From Diogma glabrata (lineage: Eukaryota; Arthropoda; Insecta; Diptera; Cylindrotomidae), in contig OY856188.1 of the NCBI GenBank assembly GCA_963693315.1, positions 157,374,018 to 157,438,017 of the forward strand: a stretch of DNA of 64,000 nt, given 5' to 3'. The notes beneath the pieces are model-generated. The model was not told the origin of the DNA. It did no database searches and saw only the letters and a list, made by a program, of their open reading frames with translations. This document shows positions 22,977-34,011 of this stretch, piece after piece (the stretch's first letter is position 1; every line of letters begins with the position of its first letter). The position numbers and the translations under genes were made by a program.

Positions 22977-25900
22977 TTGGGCGAAGGGCTAACACCCCAT
23001 TTCCGTAAAAAAATTACTGTCATGAATTCTGTACACAGGCCTCGGAATATCTCGGATTTATTATTGGAACGACCTCGGAAACTGTACCCGGACTACGATT
23101 TAAAAATAGGAACCTGGAACGTGCTAAGCCTTAGAAGACCAGGAGATCTCCTAAAACTAACCCAACAAGTCGAGAGCTACACACTGGATATAGTGGCATT
23201 ACAAGAACTAAGATGGCCAGGCAGTGGAATCCATGAAACAGCGAAAGGATACACTCTGTATTATTGCGGTCATCAAAACGGAGGAGAATTTGGAGTTGGC
23301 TTTCTTATACACCGTCGCGTGAATCAGCATGTTATCGACTTCTGCCCAATTAATATGCGGTTATGCACACTGAGAATCCGCACGAAAAAATTCAATGTAA
23401 CGATCGTCAATGTTCATGCACCTACTGAAGATAAAGCAGATGATATTAAAGACCTGTTCTTCCTAGAACTCGAGGAAGTCATCAATAACATCCCGCGGCA
23501 CGATATAAAAATCGTGGTAGGTGACTTTAATGCTCAAATCGGTAGGATTGCAGAACTTAAAACACATATCGGCCCTAACAGCTTGCATCATACAAGCAAC
23601 AATAACGGTTTTCGCGCAGCCGAGCTGGCTATGATGTATGATCTAGTAATTTCCAGCACTTTCTTCCCTCACAAGAGAATTCACAAGGCAACGTGGAAAT
23701 CAAATGACGGAAGAACGGAAAATCAAATCGATCACGTCATGATCTCTAAGAGACACTCTACAAGTATAACTGACGTTCGATCATACAGAGGTGCTGATAT
23801 GGACACCGATCATATGCTTGTCATCTTTAAGTACAAGTGCAAGTTGTCATCTACATTTAACAGACAAGCAAAAAAGACCGTGCGCTGGAATGTCGAAGCA
23901 TTTAAACATCCGGAAACGCTGAATAGATATCAGGAAATAATAACACAAAACATAGAAGAGCATGACATCTCTTCTGAGATGCCATTAAACATACAAGAAG
24001 AATGGCAAACGCTTCAATCAACCATTATAGCCGCAGCACAAACTACAATCGGAAAACGACCACCGAAATCACACAACGAATGGTTTGACGACGAGTGCCG
24101 CCAATCCGTTGAAAATAAACAAAAACTGCGAGAAAAATGGTTAACAAGGAACACCCGAAGCTCCCAAACTGATTATCTATGCGCCAGGAAAGCCTCAGCA
24201 AAACTTCTACGTAAAAAGAAACGCGAACACATGAAGAGTTGCATCGAAAACATCAACCAACATGCGGCCAACGGAAATTCAAAAGAGTGCTTTGCCAATG
24301 CACGGAATCTGACAAAAGATTTCCACCCAAGATCTACAGCCATCAAAAATGAAAATAATGAACTTACAACAAGTGAACGTGATGTGCTGGCAGTGTGGCG
24401 ATCCCACTTTCAAGACCTACTCAGTAGGACAAACGAAGCTCATCCTATTCGAGCAATTGCTCCATCAACTGAGGAGATTTTTGTCCCTTACCCAACAATA
24501 GAAGAAGTGGAAGCTGCCATTAAAAAACTGAAAAATGGCAAATCACCAGGTTTCGATGGAATTCCCGCAGAACTTCTGAAAAATGGAGGAGCAGCTCTGG
24601 TCTCAAGTATATACGATCTGATTCTTGCAATCTGGGACCAAGAAGAACTACCTGCTGAATGGAAAACAGCTCTCATTGTTCCGCTACACAAGAAAGGTGA
24701 CCGTCTAAAGTGTGAAAATTATCGTGGCATCGCACTGTTGAACACTGCATATAAAATACTAGCTAATGTTGTACTTGCTCGACTCATCCCGTTCGCCGAA
24801 TCTATCATCGGTGACTATCAGTGTGGTTTTCGTCCCAACCGCTCAACCACAGATCAATGTTTTACATTAAGGATGATTCTGGAAAAATGTTGGGAGTACA
24901 ACATCAGCATTCACCAGCTCTACGTTGATTTCAGGCAAGCATATGACAGTATCATCCGCGACAACCTCTGGTCCGCACTCATATGCCTTGGTATTCCAGA
25001 GAAACTTGTTTCTCTATGCAAGCTCACAACATCGGGATCAAATTGTAGAATAGTAATCGAAGGGTCTGTTTCTGATCCTTTCGATATAACATCAGGTGTT
25101 CGACAAGGTGATGCACTCGCGCCCATACTATTTAATTTGGCGCTGGAGTACGCGATAAGAAAAAGCCGAATTGAGACACAAAACTGCATATATAACAAAT
25201 CTAGTCAGGTTCTTGGCTATGCAGATGATATTGTGCTTCTCGGACGTAGAACAAGCGATATCAAGGATAGTCTCTCTCAGCTTGAAAGAAATGCTAAACG
25301 ACTTGGATTATGCATTAACACCGGCAAGACTAAACTTTTAACAACATCCAGGAATATACCTCCCGGCAATCTGAATACTGGCGACTATGAAGTGGAACGT
25401 GTAGAAAACTTCAAATACCTCGGGTCTGTGATAACATCGTCAAATGACATGCAGGCAGATATTAAAGCCCGTGTCTCAGCCGCATACAGAGTTTTCTACG
25501 CATACTCAAAACTTTTGCGATCCAAACATCTTTCGCAGTCGTGCAAACTCACACTTTACAAAGCATTAATCCGACCTGTGCTCACATTTGGAAGTGAAAG
25601 CTGGACACTGACTTCCTCCGATTGTAGAATTCTATCAACATTCGAGAGGAAAGTCATACGAACAATTTATGGTCCATGTAAAGTTGCTGAAAATCAGTAT
25701 AGAATCCGAATGAATCATGAAATCAGACAGCTTCTTGGAGGCTGCGATGTAATCGGATTCATTAAATCCAACCGGATTAGATGGTTTGGTCATGTAGAAA
25801 GGGCTCCATTGGAAAGAATGATAAAAAAAGCGTCCCAACAACAACCAGCTGGTGTTCGTCGAAGAGGAAGACCTAGACAACGCTGGCGTGACGACATCAT

Positions 25901-26006
25901 CCAAGACCTTCATGATATAGGATGTCGAAACTGGGGTCAACTGGTCATGGAACGAGATGATTGGAAGCTGGTGGCACAGACGGCAAAATCCCTTCATGGG
26001 ATGTAA
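22977..26006 (+). CDS. RTE retrotransposon protein: endonuclease and reverse transcriptase
   Basis: A single uninterrupted frame of 1009 codons. Residues about 40-290 are an APE-type endonuclease that nicks target DNA: TWNV with N48, QELRW with E77, GDFNAQIG with D183 and N185, NQIDHV with D252, and TDHML with D278 and H279. Residues about 500-800 are the reverse transcriptase: KNGKSPGFDGIPAELLKN, GFRPNRSTTDQCF, motif A LYVDFRQAYDS (D651), motif B GVRQGDALAPILFNLALEY and motif C YADD (748-751). The C-terminal region holds WFGHVERAP and a basic RRRGRPRQRW stretch. The first ATG is used here; an alternative at 23022 would drop 15 residues. No key residue is missing, so it may be active. Annotated insect relatives are often named craniofacial development protein 2-like. 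Confidence 0.95.
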   Translation: MGEGLTPHFRKKITVMNSVHRPRNISDLLLERPRKLYPDYDLKIGTWNVLSLRRPGDLLKLTQQVESYTLDIVALQELRWPGSGIHETAKGYTLYYCGHQNGGEFGVGFLIHRRVNQHVIDFCPINMRLCTLRIRTKKFNVTIVNVHAPTEDKADDIKDLFFLELEEVINNIPRHDIKIVVGDFNAQIGRIAELKTHIGPNSLHHTSNNNGFRAAELAMMYDLVISSTFFPHKRIHKATWKSNDGRTENQIDHVMISKRHSTSITDVRSYRGADMDTDHMLVIFKYKCKLSSTFNRQAKKTVRWNVEAFKHPETLNRYQEIITQNIEEHDISSEMPLNIQEEWQTLQSTIIAAAQTTIGKRPPKSHNEWFDDECRQSVENKQKLREKWLTRNTRSSQTDYLCARKASAKLLRKKKREHMKSCIENINQHAANGNSKECFANARNLTKDFHPRSTAIKNENNELTTSERDVLAVWRSHFQDLLSRTNEAHPIRAIAPSTEEIFVPYPTIEEVEAAIKKLKNGKSPGFDGIPAELLKNGGAALVSSIYDLILAIWDQEELPAEWKTALIVPLHKKGDRLKCENYRGIALLNTAYKILANVVLARLIPFAESIIGDYQCGFRPNRSTTDQCFTLRMILEKCWEYNISIHQLYVDFRQAYDSIIRDNLWSALICLGIPEKLVSLCKLTTSGSNCRIVIEGSVSDPFDITSGVRQGDALAPILFNLALEYAIRKSRIETQNCIYNKSSQVLGYADDIVLLGRRTSDIKDSLSQLERNAKRLGLCINTGKTKLLTTSRNIPPGNLNTGDYEVERVENFKYLGSVITSSNDMQADIKARVSAAYRVFYAYSKLLRSKHLSQSCKLTLYKALIRPVLTFGSESWTLTSSDCRILSTFERKVIRTIYGPCKVAENQYRIRMNHEIRQLLGGCDVIGFIKSNRIRWFGHVERAPLERMIKKASQQQPAGVRRRGRPRQRWRDDIIQDLHDIGCRNWGQLVMERDDWKLVAQTAKSLHGM

Positions 26007-26326
26007 ACGCCAGAGAGAGAGAGAGAGAGAGTCAAAGACTATAGTTTTTATGTGTGTGTTTCTGTTGTATGTAATAATTTTATTAATTTTCGAATGCATT
26101 GCTTTAGACTTATTTTCGAATATTTCTTTTACTTTTTCATGAGTTGTTCATGTCATGAGTTGAGACCTGTTTTCATAAAAACGATACTTTTATTTTTTTA
26201 AATATTGCACCTAGGTCCTAGATTGATAAAAAATCGAGAGTAAAGTTCTCTGTAGAAAACATTTTATATGGATAATAATAATTTGATTCTCCCATATTAT
26301 ATTATAACCTTACAAAAAACAGTCAA

Positions 26327-26690
26327 ATCGTCGCAAAAACAACCAAAAGGCTGTAAAAAAGCCGCGCCATGTTTTTCTTTAGCTTGAAACTATCATTTTA
26401 ACTATAACAAATAAATTCTTGTATCTTATTCTTTACAAAAACTTCTCAAATCATAAAGCACTAGTTATAAAATTTCTTAATGGCATTTTCTTTTCTAAAC
26501 ATCTAGCTATATTATATAATTTAAGTAATACTCTAGAACTACATATCATAATTCTAAAATATATAATAAATATGCACATTTATTAAAATTTATTTAAGCA
26601 GAGGAAATATAATTTATTTTTTTTTCTATAAAAAACCGCTCACTTTCACTTACATATTTCTTGAACAAAAACCTTGGTGCGACCTTTTCT
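26327..26690 (+). repeat. Segment S, copy 1 (left palindrome arm)
   Basis: A stretch running from cgtcgcaaaaacaaccaaaa to the gcgacctttt block. It occurs again as copy 2 (27137-27394 continued at 28781-28900, split by the foldback element) and as the inverted copy 3 in the right arm (about 29300-29660). Copy 1 is uninterrupted at the point where copy 2 holds the foldback, so it serves as an empty-site reference. Confidence 0.8.
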
Positions 26691-26846
26691 TAATATGACA
26701 ATAAAGCCAACCGCATAGTGACTATGGTTGACTCATAATAAACATTATATTGAAATAACCATTGATTAAATAGCAATCTTAAATGAATATCAATGAATGT
26801 TAAAATTCAGTACGAAAAGAAATTTATTGATAATGTTATTTCATAG

Positions 26847-26936
26847 TCAAATTTTTTTAATAAAGAATATTGAAATATTTTAGGGAATTTAATGACAGGA
26901 AATGTTTTCATTTTCAATAACTTTATTCAATTTTAA
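26847..26936 (+). repeat. 90-bp direct repeat, copy 2, at palindrome inner breakpoint
   Basis: Matches 19100-19189. It starts exactly where inverted similarity to the right arm ends (about 26848 paired with 29138). Confidence 0.85.
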
Positions 26937-27394
26937 TCTATTATTCTTTCAGAAATGAAAAACAAGAATGAAATCATCTCGTTAAACATTTTGTCAATCA
27001 TCAAAGAAAAATACTACATGTACGTACATAATACATATATTTTCTTTTGCTTTCAATTTCTCTTATATCTAGTTGAAAAATATTATTCTTGACCGGTAGT
27101 AACTTAATTTATTAGAAATTTTTTGAACAGTAATCAAAATCGTCGCAAAAACAACCAAAAGGCTGTAAAAAAGCCGCGCCATGTTTTTCTTTAGCTTGAA
27201 ACTATCATTTTAACTATAACAAATAAATTCTTGTATCTTATTCTTTACAAAATCTTCTCAAATCATAAAGCACTAGTTATAAAATTTCTTAATGGCATTT
27301 TCTTTTCTAAACATCTAGCTATATTATATAATTTAAGTAATACTCTAGAACTACATATCATAATTCTAAAATACATATATAATAAATATGCACA

Positions 27395-28780
27395 TGAGCA
27401 ATTTCACGAAGATTCAACATCGTTTTGACTTGACCCCTTTTAATTTTGATTATTTTTTGTTTATAGATAGTCTTTGATAAATAAAAAATACAAGCTCTCT
27501 TAGAATTTTTTTTTTCGACCAGGGGTCTTCACAGGGTGCCCCTCAATTTTTGTCATTTTGTGATGTGAGTGCATTTTGACGAGCGATTGTAAAAAAACTA
27601 CTCAATCGATTTTCATAAATGATATGTCGTTGAATAGGTATTAGAACAAAGTTTTTAAAAATGTACACTGTTAATTTTTTGAAATAATTTTTAACGGTGT
27701 AACATAAGAAAAAAATGGTGTAATTGAAAAAAAGATGGCACTAACTTTTTTTTTTTTTTTTTTTTAAACCAAATTGAAGCTTATTTTATATCTAACAACT
27801 TGAGAAAGTTTAGGACTTGCATCATTTTTCGTTTTAGAGATAAAATTCGTTGTGCATATGACTGTCGGGAATCAGTTTTTTTTGTTCTGAAGAAAAAATA
27901 TAAAAATGGCGATTTTTAGATTCAGATTTTTTTTTATGTTAAATATCAAATATTTTATTATTAAATGAACTTTTTAAAAAGCAATTTCAGTCAAGTTCAG
28001 CAAAATTTTGCGACATTTTGACTCGACCCTTTTTAATTTGGTCTATTTTGGTCTATATTCGGTTTATAAATAGCCTTTGATATATGAAAAATACGGCTTC
28101 AAATAGAATTTTTTTAAATATAGACCAAAATAGACCAAATTAAAAAGGGTCGAGTCAAAATGTCGCAAAATTTTGCTGAACTTGACTGAAATTGCTTTTT
28201 AAAAAGTTCATTTAATAATAAAATATTTGATATTTAACATAAAAAAAAATCTGAATCTAAAAATCGCCATTTTATATTTTTTCTTCAGAACAAAAAAAAC
28301 TGATTCCCGACAGTCATATGCACAACGAATTTTATCTCTAAAACGAAAAATGATGCTAGTCCTAAACTTTCTCAAGTTGTTAGATATAAAATAAGCTTCA
28401 ATTTGGTTTAAAAAAAAAAAAAAAAAAAAGTTAGTGCCATCTTTTTTTCAATTACACCATTTTTTTCTTATGTTACACCGTTAAAAATTATTTCAAAAAA
28501 TTAACAGTGTACATTTTTAAAAACTTTGATCTAATACCTATTCAACGACATATCATTTATGAAAATCGATTGAGTAGTTTTTCTACAATCGCTCGTCAAA
28601 ATGCACTCACATCACAAAATGACAAAAATTGAGGGGCACCCTGTGAAGACCCCTGGTCGAAAAAAAAAATTCTAAGAGAACTTGTATTTTTTATTTATCA
28701 AATACTATCTATAAACAAAAAATAATCAAAATTAAAAGGGGTCAAGTCAAAACGATGTTGAATCTTCGTGAAATTGCTCA
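27395..28780. mobile_element. 1386-bp foldback element with about 663-bp arms
   Basis: The left arm (27396-28058) and right arm (28117-28779) are near-perfect inverted repeats around a 58-bp spacer. The ends read tgagcaatttcacgaagatt and its inverse. The spacer (28059-28116, with tttataaatagcctttgat) resembles 27460-27520 within the left arm, so the element also has internal reiteration. It interrupts segment S copy 2 between atatgcaca and tattaaaatttatttaagc; segment S copy 1 shows the undisturbed site at about 26571-26600. Any target duplication is very short (about 2-3 bp). No transposase is encoded. Confidence 0.85.
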
Positions 28781-28899
28781 CATATATTAAAATTTATTTA
28801 AGCAGAGGAAATATAATTTATTTTGTTTTTCTATAAAAAAAACCGCTCACTTTCACTTACATATTTCTTGAACAAAAGCCTTGGCGCGACCTTTTCTCA

Positions 28900-29137
28900 A
28901 TTAATTTAATAATGTCATTCCTAAGGTCTGTTTTCAGACGACTGTTAAAAGCCGATGAATTCAACAGTGGACTTCTAATTATATTAATTAAGTCAGTATC
29001 ATATTTTCTACAATTTTCCTGAAGTAAAGTAATCTATTTGAAATTCCCTTTATATTATTACGGTATGCTTAATTTTATATAAGACATGATTTGCTTTAAG
29101 AATATCTAGCAAATGGCAACTATAACAATATAACGAT
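28900..29137. other. Unique spacer between foldback region and right arm
   Basis: AT-rich sequence without a mirror in the left half and without coding similarity. Confidence 0.5.
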
Positions 29138-32100
29138 GACTATGAAATAACATTATCAATAAATTTCTTTTCGTACTGAATTTTAACATTCATTGATATT
29201 CATTTAAGATTGCTATTTAATCAATGGTTATTTCAATATAATGTTTATTATGAGTCAACCATAGTCACTATGCGGTTGGCTTTATTGTCATATTAAGAAA
29301 AGGTCGCACCAAGGTTTTTGTTCAAGAAATATGTAAGTGAAAGTGAGCGGTTTTTTATAGAAAAAAAAATAAATTATATTTCCTCTGCTTAAATAAATTT
29401 TAATAAATGTGCATATTTATTATATATTTTAGAATTATGATATGTAGTTCTAGAGTATTACTTAAATTATATAATATAGCTAGATGTTTAGAAAACAAAA
29501 TGCCATTAAGAAATTTTATAACTAGTGCTTTATGATTTGAGAAGTTTTTGTAAAGAATAAGATACAAGAATTTATTTGTTATAGTTAAAATGATAGTTTC
29601 AAGCTAAAGAAAAACATGGCGCGGCTTTTTTACAGCCTTTTGGTTGTTTTTGCGACGATTTGACTGTTTTTTGTAAGGTTATAATATAATATGGGAGAAT
29701 CAAATTATTATTATCCATATAAAATGTTTTCTACAGAGAACTTTACTCTCGATTTTTTATCAATCTAGGACCTAGGTGCAATATTTAAAAAAATAAAAGT
29801 ATCGTTTTTATGAAGACAGGTCTCAACTCATGACATGAACAACTCATGAAAAAGTAAAAGAAATATTCGAAAATAAATCTAAAGCAATGCATTCGAAAAT
29901 TAATAAAATTATCACATACAACGGAAACACACACATAAAAACTATAGTCTTTGACTAATAATTTTAAAAAATTAACATAACAATTTTATAAAAGTTCTTG
30001 AGGATAGCATAAAGGCGGCTTAAATCGATTGTTATTTACTCTAAATAAATAATAAACAAAACAACATTGTTAAATAAACATTGTTAAATATCATTGCAAT
30101 TAAACAATTTTTTTAAAAATTCTTGATTATGTTCAGCCAAGTACCATTGGTGTCTTCCATAAACCTTATAGTCTATGATTGACTGAAAGTTTTGAAAAAT
30201 TTCAGTTTTACGGTTATATATCACCTCAATCTCGATATCGGCACATATTTATCATTTTCGCCTTATCTTACCACATAAATATACGTAAATACATATATTT
30301 TCATTTTCAGTGAGAAAGTCGTTGTGAATAATGGATAATAAACATTCAAGTCCTCACCATAAGGGTTTTGTTCTATTTTTTCAAAGTACGACCCTTAAAA
30401 TAATAATAAAATTTTCTCAAATTCTTTTCTTTATATCTCATAAAGCTTAAAAACACAAAATTTTAAAGCCTACTAAATTATTTTTTAATCTCATCACTTC
30501 AAAATAACTACCAACGTTCTAAAATAAAATGAAATAAAAATAAATAAATAATATAAATAATATAAATAAATAAAATAAATAAATAAATTGTTGGGTTCTC
30601 TCAGATAACAAATTTACATAATAGACCAAATACATGTTTTCACAACATCGTGTTCTTAACACATCAATAATACGTCTTTTTACTGAAAGCATATTCTAAA
30701 TATATTCTTTTTTCTAATACTTTTATAATTACCAACTTCCATTTAATATATTAATATAACATTTGATGGGTTTTCTGGATACAAACATAACAAATATTTT
30801 TATCGAAAACAACTATATGTTTGCAAACTAATCTGGGTTCGTGTTTAAGTTTTTTAACTGTTGTTAAATATTACCAATATTGAGGGATAATAAATTTCAA
30901 TTGGCATAATTTTGTGTTTTTCAATTCTGTACATTTGGTTGGTTTTTGAAAATTCGCCAAAATGATACTAAATTACTACATTCATATCAATGCTACCAAC
31001 GTGGTATAAAAATTTGTAAAAACATTTTAATTTTACTAAAAGTTTGGGAAAGCAAAATTTTGATTTTATAAACTTTCAGAAAAAAGCATGAATGCTGACT
31101 TTTTTTTACTAATGAGAAACATAGAGTTAAATAAGATATACTTTTATTGATCACTTTGAATACAGTTGTAGAAAAAATGCAAATTATTCGAAATGAAAAT
31201 TTTAACCTTTAAAACCTTTAAAACATTCGGTGACAGTATGTATACTAGTAGTGTCTTTCAAAACATGGCGCGCAAGACACTACCGCGTCTCTTGATTAAT
31301 TTTCATAAATTATATACAATAACACAATACACAATATGTGTCACAATAACACCTAACAACCTTTAAGACCAAGGTTCTACATTAACATGCATCTAAGGAT
31401 GTTAATGAACGCAATTTTTTTTTTAAATTATGGAAAACTAAATGATAAATCTAATCACATATAAAATAAAGTCAGACCAGTGCGAATAAAATTCGCTCGT
31501 CAAGGTTTCCGTGAATGTAAAGAAAACAGTATCAAAATAATTAACATAATGTTGTGTTGTAAAGGGTTTTATTGCCAGACCATAGACACTTCAAAAATAA
31601 ATGGTTCATCGTAAATATCAATAGTAAATGTTAATCTCATCGAAATTGATCGAAATGATATAAAAAATATTACTTTAGGTTAAATGTTATTCATAGCTGT
31701 TTATAGGGTTTATCCAATTTCCTATCTCTATGAATTTTTTCAAATTTTTCTGTCAATCAACGAAGAAACGTATAAGGGGGGTAGGCAACTTTTTGTTGCA
31801 CTTTTTTGAGTAAATAATTCAAAAATAATTCAATAATTCAAAAACGGTGCATCGCAAAATTGTAAAAGAAATTGTACTGTTTCTTAATTTTTGTGTTCTT
31901 TCAAATGACACCCAATGCGATCCAAAAACATTTTTTCACCCTTCCCACTGCCATCCCCTAAATACATAGAAACAAAATCACTTGAGGCTTCACTGTATTT
32001 TTCGTTAAATCGTTAAAGGTTTACCCAATTTCCTATTTCTATGAATTTTTTTCAAATTTTTCTGTCAATCAACGAAAAAACGTATAGTACCAACTTTTTG

Positions 32101-33223
32101 TCGCACTTTTTTGTCCATAATTCAAAAACTGTGCATCGCAAAATTCTAAAAAAAATTGTAATGTTTTTTAATTTTGGTGCTCTTTCAAATGACATCCCAC
32201 TCATGTGGGTCAAAAAACCTTTTTGTCACCCTTCCCCACTCCCATTCCCTAAACACATAGAAATAAAATCACTTGAGGCTTCGCTATATTTTTCGTTAAG
32301 GGTTTATCAAATTTCCTTTCTCTATGCATTTTTTCCAATTTTTTCTGTCAATCAACGAAGAAACGTATAAGGGGGGCCAACTTTTTGTTGCACCTTTTTG
32401 AGAATAATTCAAAAACGGTGCATCGCAAAATTCTAAAAAAATTGTGATGTTTCTTAATTTTGACGCTCTTTCAAATAACACCCCACTCATGCGAGCCAAA
32501 AACATTTTTTCACCCATTCCCACTTCCATCCCCTAGAGACATAGAAATAAAATCACTTGAAGCTTCGCTATATTTTCCATTAAAGGTTTATCAAATTTCC
32601 TATCTCTATGTATTTTTTCAAATTTTTCTGTCAATCAACGAAGAAACGTATAGGGGGGACCAATTTTTTGTTGCACTTTTTTGACAATAATTCTAATACG
32701 GTGCATCGCAAAATTCTAAAAAGATTGTAATGTTTCTTAATTTTGGTGCTCTATCAAATGACACCCCACTTGAGCGGATTTTAAATGGTGTATTTACCCC
32801 TTCTCATATCCTCCCCCTTAATAAAAATAATTATTAGTATTTGGTACTTTACTATATTTTCTTTAAAAACTTACTAATTTTGTTATTATTCAAAATACTT
32901 TTTAAGATTTTCGATTACTTAGGCTCGGAGCTAATCGAGGAAAGAAAACATACAGAAAACGCCATGATTTAGAAGTCGTTTATTACATTGGCCTCCCATT
33001 GCAGTCGTGGTCTACCACGCGGTAGGAGCCGGACCCTCAAGCAGGTCTCTGATTTTAAAGTTATACCGCGTTCTGTACTCTCCATCGTCTATCTTAAGTG
33101 GACCAAAAATGTAGCGTAGGATCTTACGCTCAAATACAGGTGATTGTAATTCGTTATTTAGTGTAAAGGTCAACGTTTGAGATCCATACATCACCACCGG
33201 TCTAATCAACATCTTGTTAACTT
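29138..33223. repeat. Giant palindrome, right arm
   Basis: Inverted counterpart of 19188-26848 without the RTE insertion. It runs through segment S (about 29300-29660), the empty RTE site (29946-29955), the LINE-tail fragment (31325-31427) and the tandem array (31690-32790), and into the RTE-B LINE at 33012. The LINE continues past the arm end (33224-33684). This suggests the left arm was copied from this side. Confidence 0.9.
31690..32820 (-). repeat. 285-bp-period tandem array, mirror of locus 1
   Basis: The same units as 19735-20850, read on the opposite strand as part of the palindrome's right arm. Confidence 0.85.
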
Positions 33224-33684
33224 TAGTTTGGTGTTAGTTGATACATATCATGATCCAAGAAGAGGTTTAATTCAGTTGAAAGTTTGATTATCTGCAGCGA
33301 TTCGAGCGATACTGTTGTTTGAGTCAAGCATTGATCCTTAATATTTAAAAGATTCAACTTCCTCAATTCGTTCATCGCCGCACATCGAATCTCTCTTCTC
33401 AGCCTCTCTTGAAACATTCATATATGTTTGATTTTATCGTAGTTAATTTGAAGACAAATTTTCCTAACACCAACCTCAAGCGAATTGAAAGTCTCACTCG
33501 TAACAGCTTCACTTCGGCCGAGGATGACAATATCATCAGCGTACGCGATCATCTGTACTGAGATTATTGACAACATATGGTTGTTAGTCAGTAGTTTTTT
33601 TTGATGGCACACATATTCCAAGGCTAAATTGAAGCTAAAGCTAAGCTCTAATACGTCTTTTGTATTCACGAGATCAAAATACAT
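33012..33684 (-). pseudogene. RTE LINE fragment (subfamily B), reverse transcriptase to C-terminus
   Basis: On the minus strand, 33684-33418 encodes FNLALEY followed by IAYADDIVILGRSEA (intact YADD catalytic box) and LQINYDK. 33417-33224 carries the frameshifted thumb. 33212-33012 gives LIRPVVMYGSQTLTFTLNN and ERKILRYIFGPLKIDDGEYR. The endonuclease and the front of the reverse transcriptase are missing. The first part (33684-33224) lies outside the palindrome and the last part inside. A 133-bp deletion relative to 19390-19522 removes the region before GRPR. Confidence 0.8.
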
Positions 33685-34011
33685 GAAATTTTTTTTACCA
33701 AAACATCCAATTTTCGCTATTTTTCACGGTTTTTCGCAATAGTTCGAAATCGGAGGGTGGACTGCTAAAACTGACTTGAAATTCGTATTCCGCAGGTCGA
33801 AAAACATGCTCGTAGATAGGTGGCGCCTAAAGAACAGACCACTTTGTTTTTTTTGTGTGCCGGTGTTATATGCAATTTATGCTTTACTCTCCGAAATGAA
33901 AGCAAGTTAATACATGTATTTTGTCAAATGAATAAAATAATGTATTGCTTTCGTGTTTAATGAATTTTATTTTCTTTTACAACTAGTTCATTAAACATCT
34001 CAGCAATAAAC
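33685..34011. other. Spacer, nothing recognised
   Basis: No similarity to other parts of the window was seen. Confidence 0.4.

Larger units (their letters stand above)
22601..26030 (+). mobile_element. Full-length RTE-type LINE with 10-bp TSD
   Basis: The element lies between identical copies of gtcaaagact (22591-22600 and 26031-26040). The preceding base is also shared, so the TSD could be 11 bp. The right arm of the palindrome keeps the unoccupied site: agtctttgac occurs once, at 29946-29955, inside otherwise continuous matching sequence. The layout is 5' UTR 22601-22976 with two 81-bp monomers, one ORF 22977-26006, a 3' UTR of only about 10 bp, and a short (AG)n tail to 26030. A short 3' UTR and a simple-repeat tail instead of poly(A) are typical of RTE elements. 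Confidence 0.95.
19188..26848. repeat. Giant palindrome, left arm
   Basis: The left arm pairs with the right arm 29138-33223 in inverted orientation. Checked landmarks are the LINE C-terminus (19190-19580 with 33000-33223), the tandem array (19735-20850 with 31690-32790), the block with cgcggtagtgtcttgcgcgc (21258 with 31290), the ttgttaaataaacattg region (22470 with 30080), and gcgcggctttttt in reverse (26365 with 29620). The arm is lengthened by the RTE insertion at 22601-26030. Without that insertion and one TSD it is about 4.2 kb. A 77-codon frame at 20016-20249 is identical in translation to its mirror at 32296-32529, so divergence is low. Confidence 0.9.

Noticed and set aside
24488..26142. 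Minus-strand and out-of-frame ORFs overlapping the RTE gene
   Set aside because: They are shadows of a strong 1009-codon frame and show no motifs of their own.
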